Below the pieces are notes generated by a model. The model saw nothing but the letters and a program-made list of their open reading frames with translations, made no database searches and was not told the DNA's origin. From Mesorhabditis belari (Eukaryota; Nematoda; Chromadorea; Rhabditida; Rhabditidae), in contig CAUEEP010000727.1 in assembly GCA_958450365.1 (NCBI GenBank), positions 2,547,501-2,611,500 of the forward strand: a DNA stretch of 64,000 nt, written 5' to 3'. Below are positions 40,576 through 52,559 of this stretch, in pieces (the first letter of the stretch is position 1; each line of letters opens with the position of its first letter). Position numbers and translations under genes: made by a program.

Positions 40576-42091
40576 GTTTGCATCTCACTTCGGAAAGGGT
40601 GTCGAAACAAGTGATCCTCAGCTTATTTATAGCTTCTCCCAGGAGAGGAGAGGAGGCGCTCGTCTAACCTGACAGGTTCACCCCTTAAAATAAATACATA
40701 TCCAGGTAAAATCGGGAATCAACAAGGTTGAACTTTTTTCATGACTTGAGCACGGATTTCGAAAGCAACAACGAAAAAAACAGAAAGTCCGAAGTGTAAC
40801 AGTGTTATTATGATATCAACTTGTGGAGAAGGGGTGTCATGGAGAACACGAGGAAGGTAGGGGTTATTTTTGGATGAAATTCAGGTGAGGGAAACACATC
40901 CCCATTGTGCCTTCGTGGTGTGTATATGTAAGAGCAAAAATGTGAAAGGAAAAACCCGAAAGCAAAAGCTTTTTCTTTTTTTCTCAACCCTCATTACGCG
41001 ACAAACAACTGCTCCTCGTGCCGCACATCAACCCCTCCCCTCCCTTGTATCCAAACTCCTATTCGCACCCGCACGAGAACAAATCCATTATGATCGGAGA
41101 CATCATGCCCATCACTTAATCAGCGACTAATTGTTCCATTTCTGGGTTCACAGGTAAACAACTATTAGAAACAAGGGAATTACATGGTGACAAACAACCC
41201 AAAACTTTAAGCTTTGGCCAAAAAATTAAAACTGAATAAGATCGCTGCAAAGTGCTGAAAGGGAGAAAAGTATTACATGCAACGCCATATGGTTTACAAC
41301 AACGACGGGTCGAAGCGCACATCATTTTCACCATTCTAAAGTGCCAATAACGGCTTTTCTCTGCAAGAGTTTGAACATACCAGTTTTATTAGAATGAATT
41401 AAACCATTTTGAACAATTTATTTAACCCATCATCTCGTCGTTTGTCAGTTTTGAATAAACATTTATTTAACGTTTTCAATATTTAGCAAATATATTAGGT
41501 TGAGTACTGTGTTGGTAGCCCTTGCTCATTATTTTTTATTAGCGAGTTTTCTCCAAACAAACGTTGGGTCGCTAAAAATAAAGTGTTTAATGTTTAATTT
41601 TAGGTATTTTAAAACAAATTTTGACCTGATATGGTGCAAATTCGCAAGTAAATTATCATTTATCTTAAATCCTTAGAAGAGAAAGATAAAAAGACGGTGC
41701 AACAAATTTTTCTGAAAATTTGGCTATACCCATAATGTTCTATCTTTTTTCTACTTACACCAAAAAAGGTTTCTGTAGAAGAAAGGGGTCAAAATCACAT
41801 AACCGGGTCTGTTACTTTTAACACTTCGCCTTCTCGCCTCTTGAAATTTCTCAAAACAGGCGCTTTTTAAAATACTGGAGCAGCATTTTGTAGAAAAAAG
41901 GTTGGGTTTTTCAATAAAGCAAACCGTTTGTGTTTTGGTCGATTCACAGTTTCTAAAACGGGCAATGAAGATAACATACCAACACATAGTACTCAACCTA
42001 ATAGAAGGTACCAGTAATAGCTAAATAAACCATACCATAAAATTTAAAAAACAACTCTTATGCCCAAAAATATAATAACGAATAGATTCGA
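40576..42091. other. Intergenic region between the myosin and npp-19 genes
   Basis: It contains the myosin promoter side, a mariner-like element (41495-42001) and the npp-19 3' end. I see no gene. Confidence 0.6.
41495..42001. mobile_element. Non-autonomous mariner-like element
   Basis: It begins TTAGGTTGAGTACTGTGTTG and ends CAACACATAGTACTCAACCTAA, with TA on each side (41493-41494 and 42002-42003). The 507-nt element keeps mariner-style termini but no transposase frame that I can read. Its termini differ from those of the 21760-22331 element, so it is a separate family. Confidence 0.85.
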
Positions 42092-43829
42092 CTAGCCGAC
42101 GAGATTCCAGAAGCGACCGAAGAAACTGTGATCCTTGCTTTGGTTTAAACTTTGGTTCATCTAAAAAAAATTTGTTAGAGCAATATTAAAAAGTAATGAA
42201 TATTATAACGGAAATATAAAGGTAATGAAATCTTTCTATCCACCTAGCCTTCCTTTAAACGGAAATCATTCAACTAATTTAGCAAAACTGAAACTGCCGT
42301 AAAAACCCACACTAGTATCCCCAGGAGGTAGACTAAGCGAAGCTGCCAAAGGGCGCATTCCATTTCGAATCGAGGAAGTTCTGGAGATGCTAAAATTGAA
42401 AATTTAAAAAGCTAGCTATCGGAGAATAATTACTTCAAAGATGAGTCAAGCACGCTTTGATCTAGTCGATTTGTTGGAGTGACAGCCGGCACGTAAGATC
42501 TGCAAACAAGTTTTTTTGGAAACTGAACAAAATTCTTACATGTCAAGCTTTCTTGAAGGTTCTGCAGGATAAGTATTTGTCGTATCTTGCAGTGATCCAT
42601 TGACAGTGCGGTTTAATGTAGCACAGTTAAGTACGTCCTAAAGACATTGTATTTAGTTCAAAAATGCTAAACAGACTTCATCTTTGCAAGGCATTACACC
42701 TATCCTCGTTTGTGCATCAAATAAGGTGCCGTTTCGTGAAACTGCTTGAGCCGCGTGAACCGGACTTGAGTAACGCAAATGAACCCAATTCCCGTGGGTA
42801 GGAAACTAAATTAGCATAGAATCCATAAACAATGCAAACACTCACCTGTTGTTGAATGATCTCGCCATGCCTTCCAAAAAAGCTAATGATGTTGCTGGCT
42901 TCATTCGGAGAAAACCCAAAGACCGTAACCCAACAATCACGACCTGTAAAAATACATTAGGTGAAATTATTCTTTCTCCCACCTTCAGCACCTGCACGAT
43001 CATTGTCAAATGGAGTGGTTTCAGAGCGTGATGCAGTAGTTGGTGTTGATTGTCCAAACACGTGACTGGGATTAACTGGCATTGTCATTCGACGAACCTA
43101 AAGTTAAACGTAGATTTGTTTATCGGTAAAATATATCTCTTCAAATCAAGCTACCTTATTGGTCGGTTCAACATTGTCGCGAAGTGAACGAAGAGGAGGT
43201 CCTTTGTGTGCCGAGATAGGAAATGCACTTGAAGTCGGCTTATGTGGCACGGAAAACCCATCTTCTATCCGTTTCTCTTGTACCAGCGCCGGTGACCAAT
43301 GGACGCTCTTTCCGCCACTTCCATAACCATCTAAGCAACAAGTTTTCATAATTTAGAAACAAAACATACCTTTTAAATGAGATGGCAATGGCGATCCGTA
43401 AGAATCAGCGGTTGGTCCATCTGAAGTGAAAAGATAAGAATTAGAAAATAATCGATAACTTGTCTAGCTATAAGATTTGAAATAACGTAATATTTAATTC
43501 AGAAAGGCTACGCATCAGCTTGAAAACGATAACTTGTCACTCAAAAGTGAGTGACAATTTTGCTTCTCCCAAGTAGTTTTTAAAAAAGTAGTAAAAAACT
43601 ATACATGAATTGCTCGATAACAATGTCGATCGTCGTTTGTTTCCAAAGAGAAATGTCGGCGTCTTCATTGCATTGTCTTCCCGTCGCATCGGATCTCTAA
43701 AGAAGACTGATTAGTAAGTGAACAGAAACGGTCTATTAAAGTTACAATTAAAACTAAAACAAACCTTGGGTAAGAGTTTCCACGTGGTGATCCTGTCTCG
43801 ATTTGCATTGGGCTCGTGTTTCCCAGCAT
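42092..43829 (-). CDS. npp-19: Nucleoporin NUP35/NUP53
   Basis: A nuclear-pore inner-ring protein. From ATG 43827-43829: MLGNTSPMQIETGSPRGNSY, then DPMRREDNAMKTPTFLFGNK (the NUP35 FLFG-type motif), DGYGSGGKSVHWSPALVQEK, then the RRM-like NUP35 domain split over two exons (GRDCWVTVFGFSPNEASNII, FFGRHGEIIQQQ and GNWVHLRYSSPVHAAQAVSR, GTLFDAQTRIGVMPCKDE), then NISRTSSIRNGMRPLAAS, and a short last exon ending HSFFGRFWNLVG, an amphipathic C-terminal helix like the one that binds membranes in this family. The stop is at 42092-42094. A 3' splice acceptor lies 1 nt before the ATG, suggesting trans-splicing. It is divergently arranged from cogc-2. The family call is strong. Confidence 0.9.
43533..43562. 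repeat. Short hairpin in an npp-19 intron
   Basis: TTGTCACTC and GAGTGACAA flank a short loop (AAAAGT). No function is evident. Confidence 0.6.
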
Positions 43830-44443
43830 TCTGTAACAAATACAATAGATAATATGAAGAAACAATAGAGAGGTTTAAAGAAATGAAATAAAAAGGAAAA
43901 ACGCATATCTGGATTAGTACCAAGCACAAATTGTTGAGATTTAGATCAAAACTGAAGCTTTTGAGCGCAATCCATAGTAGAAGAGGTTTTAAAGAGTTAG
44001 GCGTGTATGACATTCACTAATTTTGGGGTTTTATCGTTTAACGATTCTTACTAAAAGCGATATTTGAACAACGAAACAAACATGTCGCGCGTTTGGAAAT
44101 GAACTCTCTTTTGGGCGACCCTTCATGGCAAATTTGAGAAATTAAAAGATATTTAGCCATTCATTTTGAATAGTGTTACTCATATGAAACAAAAAATGTA
44201 CATACAGGAGAGTTAAGCTCAAACAAAAAGTTTCGTTCGAGGTTTTATAAAGCCGAGAAGGTATTGCCTCCAAAATTGGCGCCTCACATTTACGTATCTT
44301 GGCTACAGCCTACACTCTGCTTTTGTATTTATACGTACACTGCCAACAATTAGGTCATCTAACTTATGTGGACTGCATTGTTTTACTCTTGTGTTTCTTT
44401 ATCCCATTTTTTAAAAAATTTTTAACTAATTCTTCAATTTAGA
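43830..44443. promoter_or_regulatory. Divergent promoter region of npp-19 and cogc-2
   Basis: 614 nt separate the two start codons. Both genes have an acceptor one base before their ATG (CTTTGTTACAG-type on the minus strand at 43831-43832; CAATTTAG at 44435-44442), so their outrons lie here. ATTGGCGCC near 44275 resembles an E2F site; that is only a sequence match. Confidence 0.55.
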
Positions 44444-44446
44444 ATG
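44441..44446 (+). promoter_or_regulatory. Trans-splice acceptor and start of cogc-2
   Basis: CAATTTAG followed by A and ATG: an acceptor with no upstream coding donor, one base before the start codon. Confidence 0.6.
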
Positions 44447-47390
44447 ACGGAATTGGACCTGCCAAAGTCTCCGACAACATCGAAAATGTTTCCGTCACAA
44501 TTGGCTTCCGATGAGATTCAACTTTGTTTTAACAAGGCTCATTTTGCGCAAAATGATTTCAATGTGGAGAGGTAATTTAAAATTGATTTTAATACGTCTA
44601 ATTTATATGGTTAGATTCATGAATTTGGCAAGACGACGTGCTTCGTTGGAGGAAATTCACAAGGATTTGAGAATTTACCTGAAAAGCATACAAAACAGCA
44701 TGATTGAATTGATTAACGACGATTATGCCGACTTTGTCCATCTTTCGAGTAATTTGGTGGCATTGAAAGAAAGCATCAGCAAAATAGAGGCAGATTTGGA
44801 AGTTTGTTATTTTTTTAGTTTTTCAACTAATAAACTTTCTTCAGAGTATTTGGGAGGAGTTTCAAACGACTACGAAGCCATTTGTGGAGATTGCCGAGCA
44901 CGTGGAGCTTAAGTATCTTGGATTTAATAGCATTTTTAACTTGGGTTTTAGAAGCAAGGAACTTTCAAGAAATCGGAGTGAACAGACGCGTATCCGAGAC
45001 GAGATTACATTTCTGAGAGCTATTGAAAGCATGGCTCATTCTTTGGCGAGAGTTCCCAGCCCGATTAACATGATCTGGTAGGTTGTTTATAATGCTTAAC
45101 CTAGGTATTTAAACTAACGGATCATGCTTCAAAAAAGAATTTAGGCTTGAACAGTTTTGCTCGAGTGTCGTCGATGTTACAACGTTCAAAGGAGAATTAA
45201 CTAATGACTCCAAAGAGAAGACGGCGTTTAACAAGGTCGGTTTTTTTTCAGTTTTAGCAACCTTAGCTTGGACAATTGAAAATTTGAGTTTTAGGTTATT
45301 GCTCGGAGCCATGCAGTACTTGCCGATCAAGCCATTTGTTCTTTAAAAGTACTAAATGCTATGATTGATGGTAATCGTATCTTGATTTAGGGTGATTGCC
45401 AACTTCTTCCAATGATTTTATCTGTGCTAAACATCTGTGAATGTACAGATCAACTAGTAGCTAAAATCGTTTCAGTGGTGCTTGCTCCAAAGGTTTGTTG
45501 TTATTACGATCAAAGTTCAAAAAGAATATTAGGTGATCGCTGTCAAGGGAAAGCCATTGGAAATGCTGAATAACGCTCTGAAAGTAACGAAAGAGGTATA
45601 ACATATTTGCCCAATTCTTTAGTCAACCTTTGTTTTAGATTCGGTTTGAATGGTCTGCTAAACTTGGAGAAGCCTGGAATGGACATGTCGAATCGTTTCT
45701 TGACCAAACCCTTCTGACGTTTTTAATTACATATTTGGACGAGGTATACGTTTTGGTTACATTAACACCTTCATATTTTTAGCACTTAGCAACTGTGCTT
45801 TGCCCGACGGTTGTTAGTGATGCCCGCCATTTTCACAGTTGTTTTACATCTGTTGGCGATTTTATAACCAGTTGGCCTACCGCCACAAAGCAAATGATTC
45901 TTCTCAAACAGTTGAAAGGAAAATTCCAAATGGTATCAGCGCAAATAATTTTTTGTATTACTCTTTATAGCCATTGTACTTTAAAATCACGACGAATGCG
46001 TTTTCAAAGTCGGTCAATGAGGCAATAGATCCCGCAAATTTTAAACTGCTTTCAGCCGAAGAAAAGGTTTGTTCATTGTAAATTTTTTCTTTTGAATGTT
46101 TTTTACAGGAGGCATTCCAAGAAGAGGGTGAAATTAATTGCAATGCTTCAGCTATCATTCTCGACGCGGTAAAATCTTTTGCAACTAAAGTTGATTTAAC
46201 GTATTTTTAGATCAAAAGCATTTGGGCTGACGACATATTTTTACTATCTTTGACCGACAAATTTTGGGAATTCACACTACGAGTCTTTTCTAAGCATCAG
46301 GCTTGGGCTAGGGCAATGATAGAGTTAGTTGCCACTCTTTAATGGATATTGGTGTATGTTTAGAACTATTTCGACAATCAAAGAAAGTGATTACAACAGA
46401 CAACCTAAGTGGATGATGTTGCTTTTGGTAATTTATGCTTGTTTTTTATCTAATCAAGTTTTTTAGATTCGGCAAGACCTATCGCAAATGGACCAGAGTG
46501 TGTTTAACGTGGCTCTAGAAATGATTTGGCCAAAACTCAAGTTCGTCAAATTTTAATGAGCACTAACTTTTGACAATTATAGAGAACTTGGCGTTGATCC
46601 TGGACCTTTTGGCCAATGCCTATCAAAGGAATCTCAAGCGATCAAAACGAATTGTGATCAAATTAATACCATGGTCGAAACTGTTATTATAGATCTTTTG
46701 AAAAAGGTACGAGTTTGCTTTTAAAAGTTTTACTTCTACCTATTTTAGGAAATTGACGGAGTATCAGATATTCCAAGACAATATCGTTGGACGAAGAAAG
46801 CCGCGCCCACAAAACACTCGCACTACGTAGATTCGTGTAGGAAAATAGTCGAAGATCTTGGAGCAGCAACTAACAAGTATTGTGAATCCCATGTTTTATT
46901 TTGCAAAAATTACTTTAGCGAGCCTGAATTTTCATCAAGTTTTAATTCGATTCTATCCAACGCTTGTGAATATTTTGTGGAAAAGGCTAATCAGGTAGAA
47001 ATCATTTCCACTATGTACATCGTTCTTGTTAATACCTAACGTAGAGGGGCACATTAAGCTTTGAACTTATAAATTTTAAGGTCATGCAAACGGTGGCTGT
47101 TACGGGATCGTCAATTTCGAGATACAAACGCCGTGAAGGTAGCCATTCGCAGCCTGAAGGCGATTCCGATGAATCAAAAATCCGATCGCAAATAGGTTCG
47201 TCAGAGTTGATGGATTATGTTTTTATACCATGTTTTTAGTGTTTGACGCTGAAGAATTGAACGCACTCGCTTTGGAAAAAGATGCTCAGGTTTGTAAATA
47301 TGTTATTAAAAACCAAAGTCTTATTTTTAGGTCAGCAAAATGGACGAGTTGATTGAAAGTCTCCGCACTCCGACAAAGGAATCGAGCTAA
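44444..47390 (+). CDS. cogc-2: Conserved oligomeric Golgi complex subunit 2
   Basis: COG2 is part of lobe A of the COG vesicle-tethering complex, needed for retrograde intra-Golgi transport. It begins MTELDLPKSPTTSKMFPSQL, then AHFAQNDFNVERFMNLARRR, EIHKDLRIYLKSIQNSMIEL and INDDYADFVHLSSNLVALKE, the conserved COG2 N-terminus. The rest is helical, split by about 20 tiny introns, and ends ELIESLRTPTKESS. My concatenation gives a length somewhat under the human 738 residues. The start follows a splice acceptor by 1 nt. It is the first gene of the presumed operon with prp-40 and ufl-1. Polyadenylation signal AATAAA at 47514-47519. Confidence 0.92.
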
Positions 47391-47513
47391 AATTTTAGGG
47401 TACATAACTTTTGGCTTTGCTTTATCTTTTTTATTGTCCAATGCATATACCTGTTGTGTGATATCTAAACCCCTATTCTCTGAAAATATCTGTGATTCTC
47501 TCTTGTTTGCGAT

Positions 47514-47519
47514 AATAAA
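47514..47519 (+). terminator. Polyadenylation signal of cogc-2
   Basis: AATAAA lies 124 nt after the cogc-2 stop and 112 nt before the prp-40 acceptor end. Confidence 0.6.
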
Positions 47520-47620
47520 TGGATTATGCTAACACCTGAAAATATATGATATTGGCGATCCAAACTGCGCTAAATTTTGTGAAACATGTGGCTAGCGATA
47601 ATTAATTGTTAGAAAATTTT

Positions 47621-47634
47621 TTTAGTGAGTGATG
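47621..47634 (+). promoter_or_regulatory. Trans-splice acceptor and start of prp-40
   Basis: TTTTTTTAG at 47617-47625 is followed by TGAGTG and ATG. The poly-T acceptor has no upstream coding donor and lies 100 nt after the cogc-2 poly(A) signal. Confidence 0.6.
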
Positions 47635-50600
47635 CATGGCCATAATTATGGCTTTTTCAACGACAGGCCGCCTCGAAAACCGCAACGAAGAGTAGCTGCT
47701 CCACCAAGGCGATTTCACAGTCCCACCGTACCTTTTCAAAACAGGCCCAGCACCGTTCAAACAAGTAAACAATAATACTCTATTAAATCATATTTCTGCT
47801 GGATATTACCTATCCATTTTGTTTTAGACTGCCCACCCCATCCACTCGACTACTACACTCAACTACAGACAGAAAGACAGGTACGTGCATGGTTGGAATG
47901 GACTACTAGTTTTTAAAAACATTGGTTTGTTTTACTTTTAGAATTTGATTCAAATCCCCTTGCGCTTTATACCGATGGGACCGCCACCAAAAGTCCCAAA
48001 TAACTTTTGCAAACCAAACATTCTTACGTGCAAGCCTCAGCCACCATACGATTCTAGTGCTGACTCACTGGTTTCAAAATTAACTTTATATTATTTATCG
48101 ACTGTTTAGGAGGAAAATTGGCTTGAATTCAAGACAGAGACTGGCAAAATTTATTACTACAACAATACCACGAAAGAAACCACGTGGATTCGACCAAATG
48201 CAATCATAAAAGTAAACAAAGTTACTTTAACTTTAAATATTAACAATAAGCATGTGTTATTCTTTAGTAGCGTACATGGGAGAGCCAAAATCCTAACTTT
48301 TGACACATAAAAATTAATTTCGAGCTCATTTTTCAACGAAAATGGCTAAAAATTTTTTATTAGCATAAAACACCTTGAGAAAAAAAAGGGCAAGAATTGG
48401 GATCGATGGCTCAAAACTGAAGTACCCAAAAAGGTCAATGTTTGACGGCATATAATTTTATTTTGCCTAACTCATAATAGAAGTTTTTAAAGTATAATTG
48501 AGCAAATTGCCCAAAAATGGGAAAAATGAGAAAAACTAAACCAAAACCGATTTCTGTTCCGTTTTGGTTTTTGTTTTTTTTTATTTTTTTTTGGCCATTT
48601 TCTTTGAAAAATGAGCTCGAAATTAATTTTTATGTGTCAAAAGTTGGGATTTTGACTCCCATGTCTCCCATGTCTACTCTTTAGACAACCACAAAAAATG
48701 CATCCGTGAAATGGAAAACAGCCACGAGTCCCGAGGGAAAAACATATTACTACAACACCGAAACATTTGAAACTTCGTGGTTCGCTCCTGAAAGGTTTAC
48801 TTTTGAACAAGAGTAAGAGTAAAATAAGATAATCATTTAGCATAGACCAACCTCTTCCTTCAAAGATGGATCAAATTGAAAAAACACTCCCTACAAAACG
48901 GGGTCAGGTCGAAAACGCACAAACATCAAAAGCTGGCCAAATAGATGACTTGGAGAAGGCTATACGAGCAACAATTGGTGGTCAAGTAGTTTTTGTTTTT
49001 TTTTTCTAAAAAGTTGTTCCTTATAGCGTGAACTTCAAAAGTTACCACTACAAAAATCTTTGCCAAACCTAAGAGAGGATTTGCCTGCCAGAAAAAGAAG
49101 AGAAGAAATATTTTCTGAAATGCTTGAATCTAAATGTAATCAAGGTAAATTAGTTTTACCTGTATTATCTTACACATCTTTAAAAACAACAATGTTATTA
49201 GATAGTACTTAATAAAACAAACGAAAACAAAACAAGATTTAGTGTGCTCAGTAGATGAGACTCTTCATTTTGGACAACCCCAGATCAAGAGGTATTGTTC
49301 CCTACAAATCACCACTCACAATAACAAAGACCAAATAAATTATTTAAAAATGTGTGTTTTTACATAATTTGCTATTTCTTTTAGGCAAAATTGCTGTGAC
49401 AGACTCTTGGGACTACGTAGTGAAGTTTATTAACTCGGATCCACGATTTGGAATTATTACTAAAGTGACTGTTTAAACGGTTCATAAAGATTGATAGTTT
49501 TAGGGTAGCGAAAAAAGGAAAATATTTAATACTTGGAAAGTGCAACGTATGAACGCGGAACAGGTTAATTTTTTGCAGTATTCTAGAATATGTATATAGT
49601 TTCAGAAAGAATTGATCGTTGCTCGTAACAAAGCAAAAAGTGACTTAACAGCCTACCTGTTGGAGCATCCAAAAATGAAGACGGATATAATGTATTTTGT
49701 GACTTTTTATTAATAAGAACCTTATTTTAGATACCGTACAGCGTGTAAAAGGTTTCAAGAACAAAAAATTTGGCAAATAGTATCAGATGAAGATCGTCAA
49801 ATCATTTTTGCAGATGTGAAAGTATTTTTGAAAGTTCTCCACTTATTTCGTCGGATTTAGAGAGTTGTTCATAAACGGGCACTTGCAGCTGTTAAAAGCG
49901 CTCAGCAAAAAAATCATAAGGTTGGCGGACTGAACTTGCAAAACGTGAAACATTTAGGCACTTTTGGATATTTTCAAAGGAATCAAAGAGATCGACTACA
50001 AAACCACCTGGGCAAAAACTCAAAAATTGTTGGCTGAAGATGAGCGATTTCAAAAAGCTTTTGACTTGCAAGGTCACTCTTCTCGACTGATTTATATTCA
50101 TACTTTGATTTAGAACTTCACAAAGATGATGCGCTTTTGATTTTTGAGAAACACACTACTCAAGCGGAGAAAGCTCACGAAACGGAGAAGGTGAATTTGA
50201 TGGTTTACTCTGGTTTACTTATTTAGTAGACTGCACAAGACAATCTGACGCAAAGAACGAAACGAAAGATTCGTGAAAACTACATTGCACTGCTGGACGA
50301 ACTACATCAAAAAGGTTTATTATAGATGATTATCAGAAATTTGCTTGTAGTAAGGTTTTGGAGACCTCACATGTTAGACAGCGAGCTAACCTAAATAAAT
50401 AATATAAAGGAAAAGGACAACTATTCTTTACTTGGACATACAGAAGTAGCACTCTGGCTTTGATTTGGAGTTTGGCGCGCTTTTGTGTAAGTACTCTAAA
50501 TCAGTGCTTTAAAAAGGACATGAAAAGACGACTTACTTCTAATTTGGTGAAATCCTCAAATCCTTCCTGGCGGGAATCCGCCGTTAGTAGATCTGGATGA

Positions 50601-52282
50601 TCAAATTGGGCGGTGGTTTCTTGATCAGGACATGGCGCGTTGTTTAGATGACTTTCAGTTGTATTGCTTCCGGTGCCAGCTCTCTCGAGTTCAACATTAT
50701 CGTTGATCCGCGAATCCTCCTGATCTTGACTCTTTAAATGGAAAAGATCTATATTTCCAGTTCGTATGTTCAGTAGCTCGATAAATTGCACTAAATGCTA
50801 AAATGTACCTCTGGTTGCGGATGAATTTTGGGCTGTGAATCGGTGCCAGAACCCTAAATAGACACAATGGCTGTATCTAACGATAGAAAACCCAAACCAA
50901 AAACAATTTAAACTAAAACCAACCTGAGGCATATTGAACATGTATTGCAATTCAGGCAACTTCTTTCGCCGCCGCATCAACTAAAAAGGAGCAGCTTTAA
51001 GCGCGATAAACTTTGATACCCAATAGAAGATCAGAATAATGGAGCATGTTAGCGTGTAGACAAATATGAAACCGGAAGCTATTCCCACACATATCCAATC
51101 AAGTCCCTTCGGATTGTAGAAGGGCTGCACATAGTCAACGCTATCCTAAAAATAATTTTTATTTAAATGCCAAAATCATAAATCTTACCACATCGTAAAT
51201 AAAAATTACGAACCATAGGGCAATAGACCACATATTAAAAATGATTTTGTAAAATTTACTATTACTTTACTAAATTTACATGAAATTTACTAAATGTGAC
51301 TGTTTGCATGCGAATTTAAGAATATTATTCTAATTTTAGGGATAATTCACTCCGAGTCGCGATGGTCTTCGATACGTCCTATCATTTCATCGGACGTTCG
51401 ATTCAACAATATGTTTCTGCAAAATGGAACCAATGCTCTTGACATTTTTAAGGTTTAATCAAATTGATAATTTACATACGAATTTGTTTTTCTTTAGTTT
51501 TACGTCGAAGATTTGAAAGACCGTATCTCAACAAGAGCGTCCCTGATAGCGAAGGCTTTATCAGAGAAAGGAAAAGTTTTGCAGGTAAGATATTGATACA
51601 TTGATAATCCTGAAGTTTATCTTTAGTTTGATACGCCATATGATCAATTTGCCCAATGGGTGCAAATGAATAACCGAATTGAGAAAATAGACGGAAGTAC
51701 TCTGTTACGATGTTACGAGTTACTAGCCCTCAAGGCTATTCAAAAGAAAAAAGAAGAACGAAAACAAGAGAAGGAAGAGTTTTAGTAAGTTTCTTAGGGT
51801 AAATAACAATGTTTGTTATGTTTAGTAAGTTTTTGGGTGCTCAAGCAGATATGAACACGGATGCCGAGTGGAGTAAAATTTTACCAAAAATTGAAGGCAA
51901 ACCAGCGTTTAAGGCGGTAAATATTGAGCTTTGCTTTTATTGTATTTTATTGATTTAGATTGAAACGGACACTCTTCGTGAAAAATACTTCGACGATTAC
52001 ATCAAGGATTTACGGGCTGGCGGGAAAAGTGGCAAGGAGCGCAAACATAAACAACATGGGAAAAAGGCAAGATAATTTACGAATTTCTCTATAAAAAAGG
52101 TATTTCAGCATTCGCGAAAAAAAAGAAAACACTCTTCTCGAGACCACGGTTGGTTGTTAAATTGTTAAACAGCTGTTAGCTAATTGAGTTTACCTAATTC
52201 GGAAAATGAGCAAATTTTATTTCCCCTTTTAGAACACAAGGCAAAGAAAACGAGACGCAAATCCATCAAAGATAAAGATTAA
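47632..52282 (+). CDS. prp-40: U1 snRNP-associated splicing factor PRP40 (WW and FF domains)
   Basis: PRP40 links U1 snRNP at the 5' splice site to branch-point proteins. It begins MHGHNYGFFNDRPPRKPQRR. Two WW domains follow on separate exons: WLEFKTETGKIYYYNNTTKE-TTWIRP (48117-48209) and VKWKTATSPEGKTYYYNTET-FETSWFAPE (about 48685-48795). Several FF-type domains follow: SWDYVVKFINSDPRFG, FKGIKEIDYKTTWAKTQKLL, IIHSESRWSSIRPIISSDVR plus FNNMFLQN, and DAEWSKILPKIEGKPAF. It ends in a Lys/Arg-rich tail (HEHKAKKTRRKSIKDKD; TAA 52280-52282). Two introns carry insertions: a foldback element between the WW exons and, in the 1-kb intron about 50315-51337, a complete antisense gene. A copy of its 49752-49895 segment lies inverted near 60.1 kb. 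Confidence 0.92.
48273..48665. repeat. Foldback element in the intron between the two WW exons of prp-40
   Basis: ACATGGGAGAGCCAAAATCC, ACTTTTGACACATAAAAATT and AATTTCGAGCTCATTTTTC at the left reappear as reverse complements at the right (GAAAAATGAGCTCGAAATTA to TTTTGACTCCCATGT). Arms are about 80 nt around an AT-rich core. The right end abuts the acceptor CTTTAG of the second WW exon. Confidence 0.85.
50421..51233 (-). CDS. Nested single-pass membrane protein, antisense within a prp-40 intron
   Basis: Six exons on the minus strand, each with canonical splice sites and matching phase: 51189-51233 (MWSIALWFVIFIYDV, signal peptide-like), 51020-51145 (DSVDYVQPFYNPKGLDW then membrane segment ICVGIASGFIFVYTLTCSII), 50924-50980 (LMRRRKKLPELQYMFNMPQ, basic stop-transfer side), 50809-50853, an acidic, polar exon from about 50735 to about 50536 (SQDQEDSR ... 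GFEDFTKLE), and a last exon to about 50421 (STYTKARQTPNQSQ ... CPSKE, TAG). About 180 residues: short exterior, one membrane span, cytoplasmic tail. I do not recognise the family. The final exon's acceptor is the least certain part. Confidence 0.72.
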
Positions 52283-52438
52283 AAGAAAGTCTTAATTTTT
52301 TTTCTTTTGTTTACTTTCGTTTCATTTCGCATGTTTTGTTTCTTTCTTACCTAGTCATCTTTGGCGATCTCTGATCTACTTTAGTGTTTTTATGTTTGTT
52401 AATTTGTTGTTTTTAAATTTACTTAAAAAATTGTTAAG

Positions 52439-52444
52439 AATAAA
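52439..52444 (+). terminator. Polyadenylation signal of prp-40
   Basis: AATAAA lies 157 nt after the prp-40 stop and about 110 nt before the ufl-1 acceptor. Confidence 0.6.
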
Positions 52445-52549
52445 TACTTTTTGAATTTTTCACTTTCTTTGTCGAGAGGGTATATTGTACGCTAAAATAT
52501 TTTGCAAAGTCGGGAAGTTTTACTCCGTTTTACTGTTTTATACTCCGAA

Positions 52550-52559
52550 TTTTTAGATG
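52550..52559 (+). promoter_or_regulatory. Trans-splice acceptor directly abutting the ufl-1 start
   Basis: ATTTTTAG is followed immediately by ATG, leaving no 5' UTR other than a spliced leader. Confidence 0.65.

Noticed and set aside
43533..43562. Hairpin as a transcription terminator
   Set aside because: It lies in an intron of a nematode gene, where such terminators do not operate.
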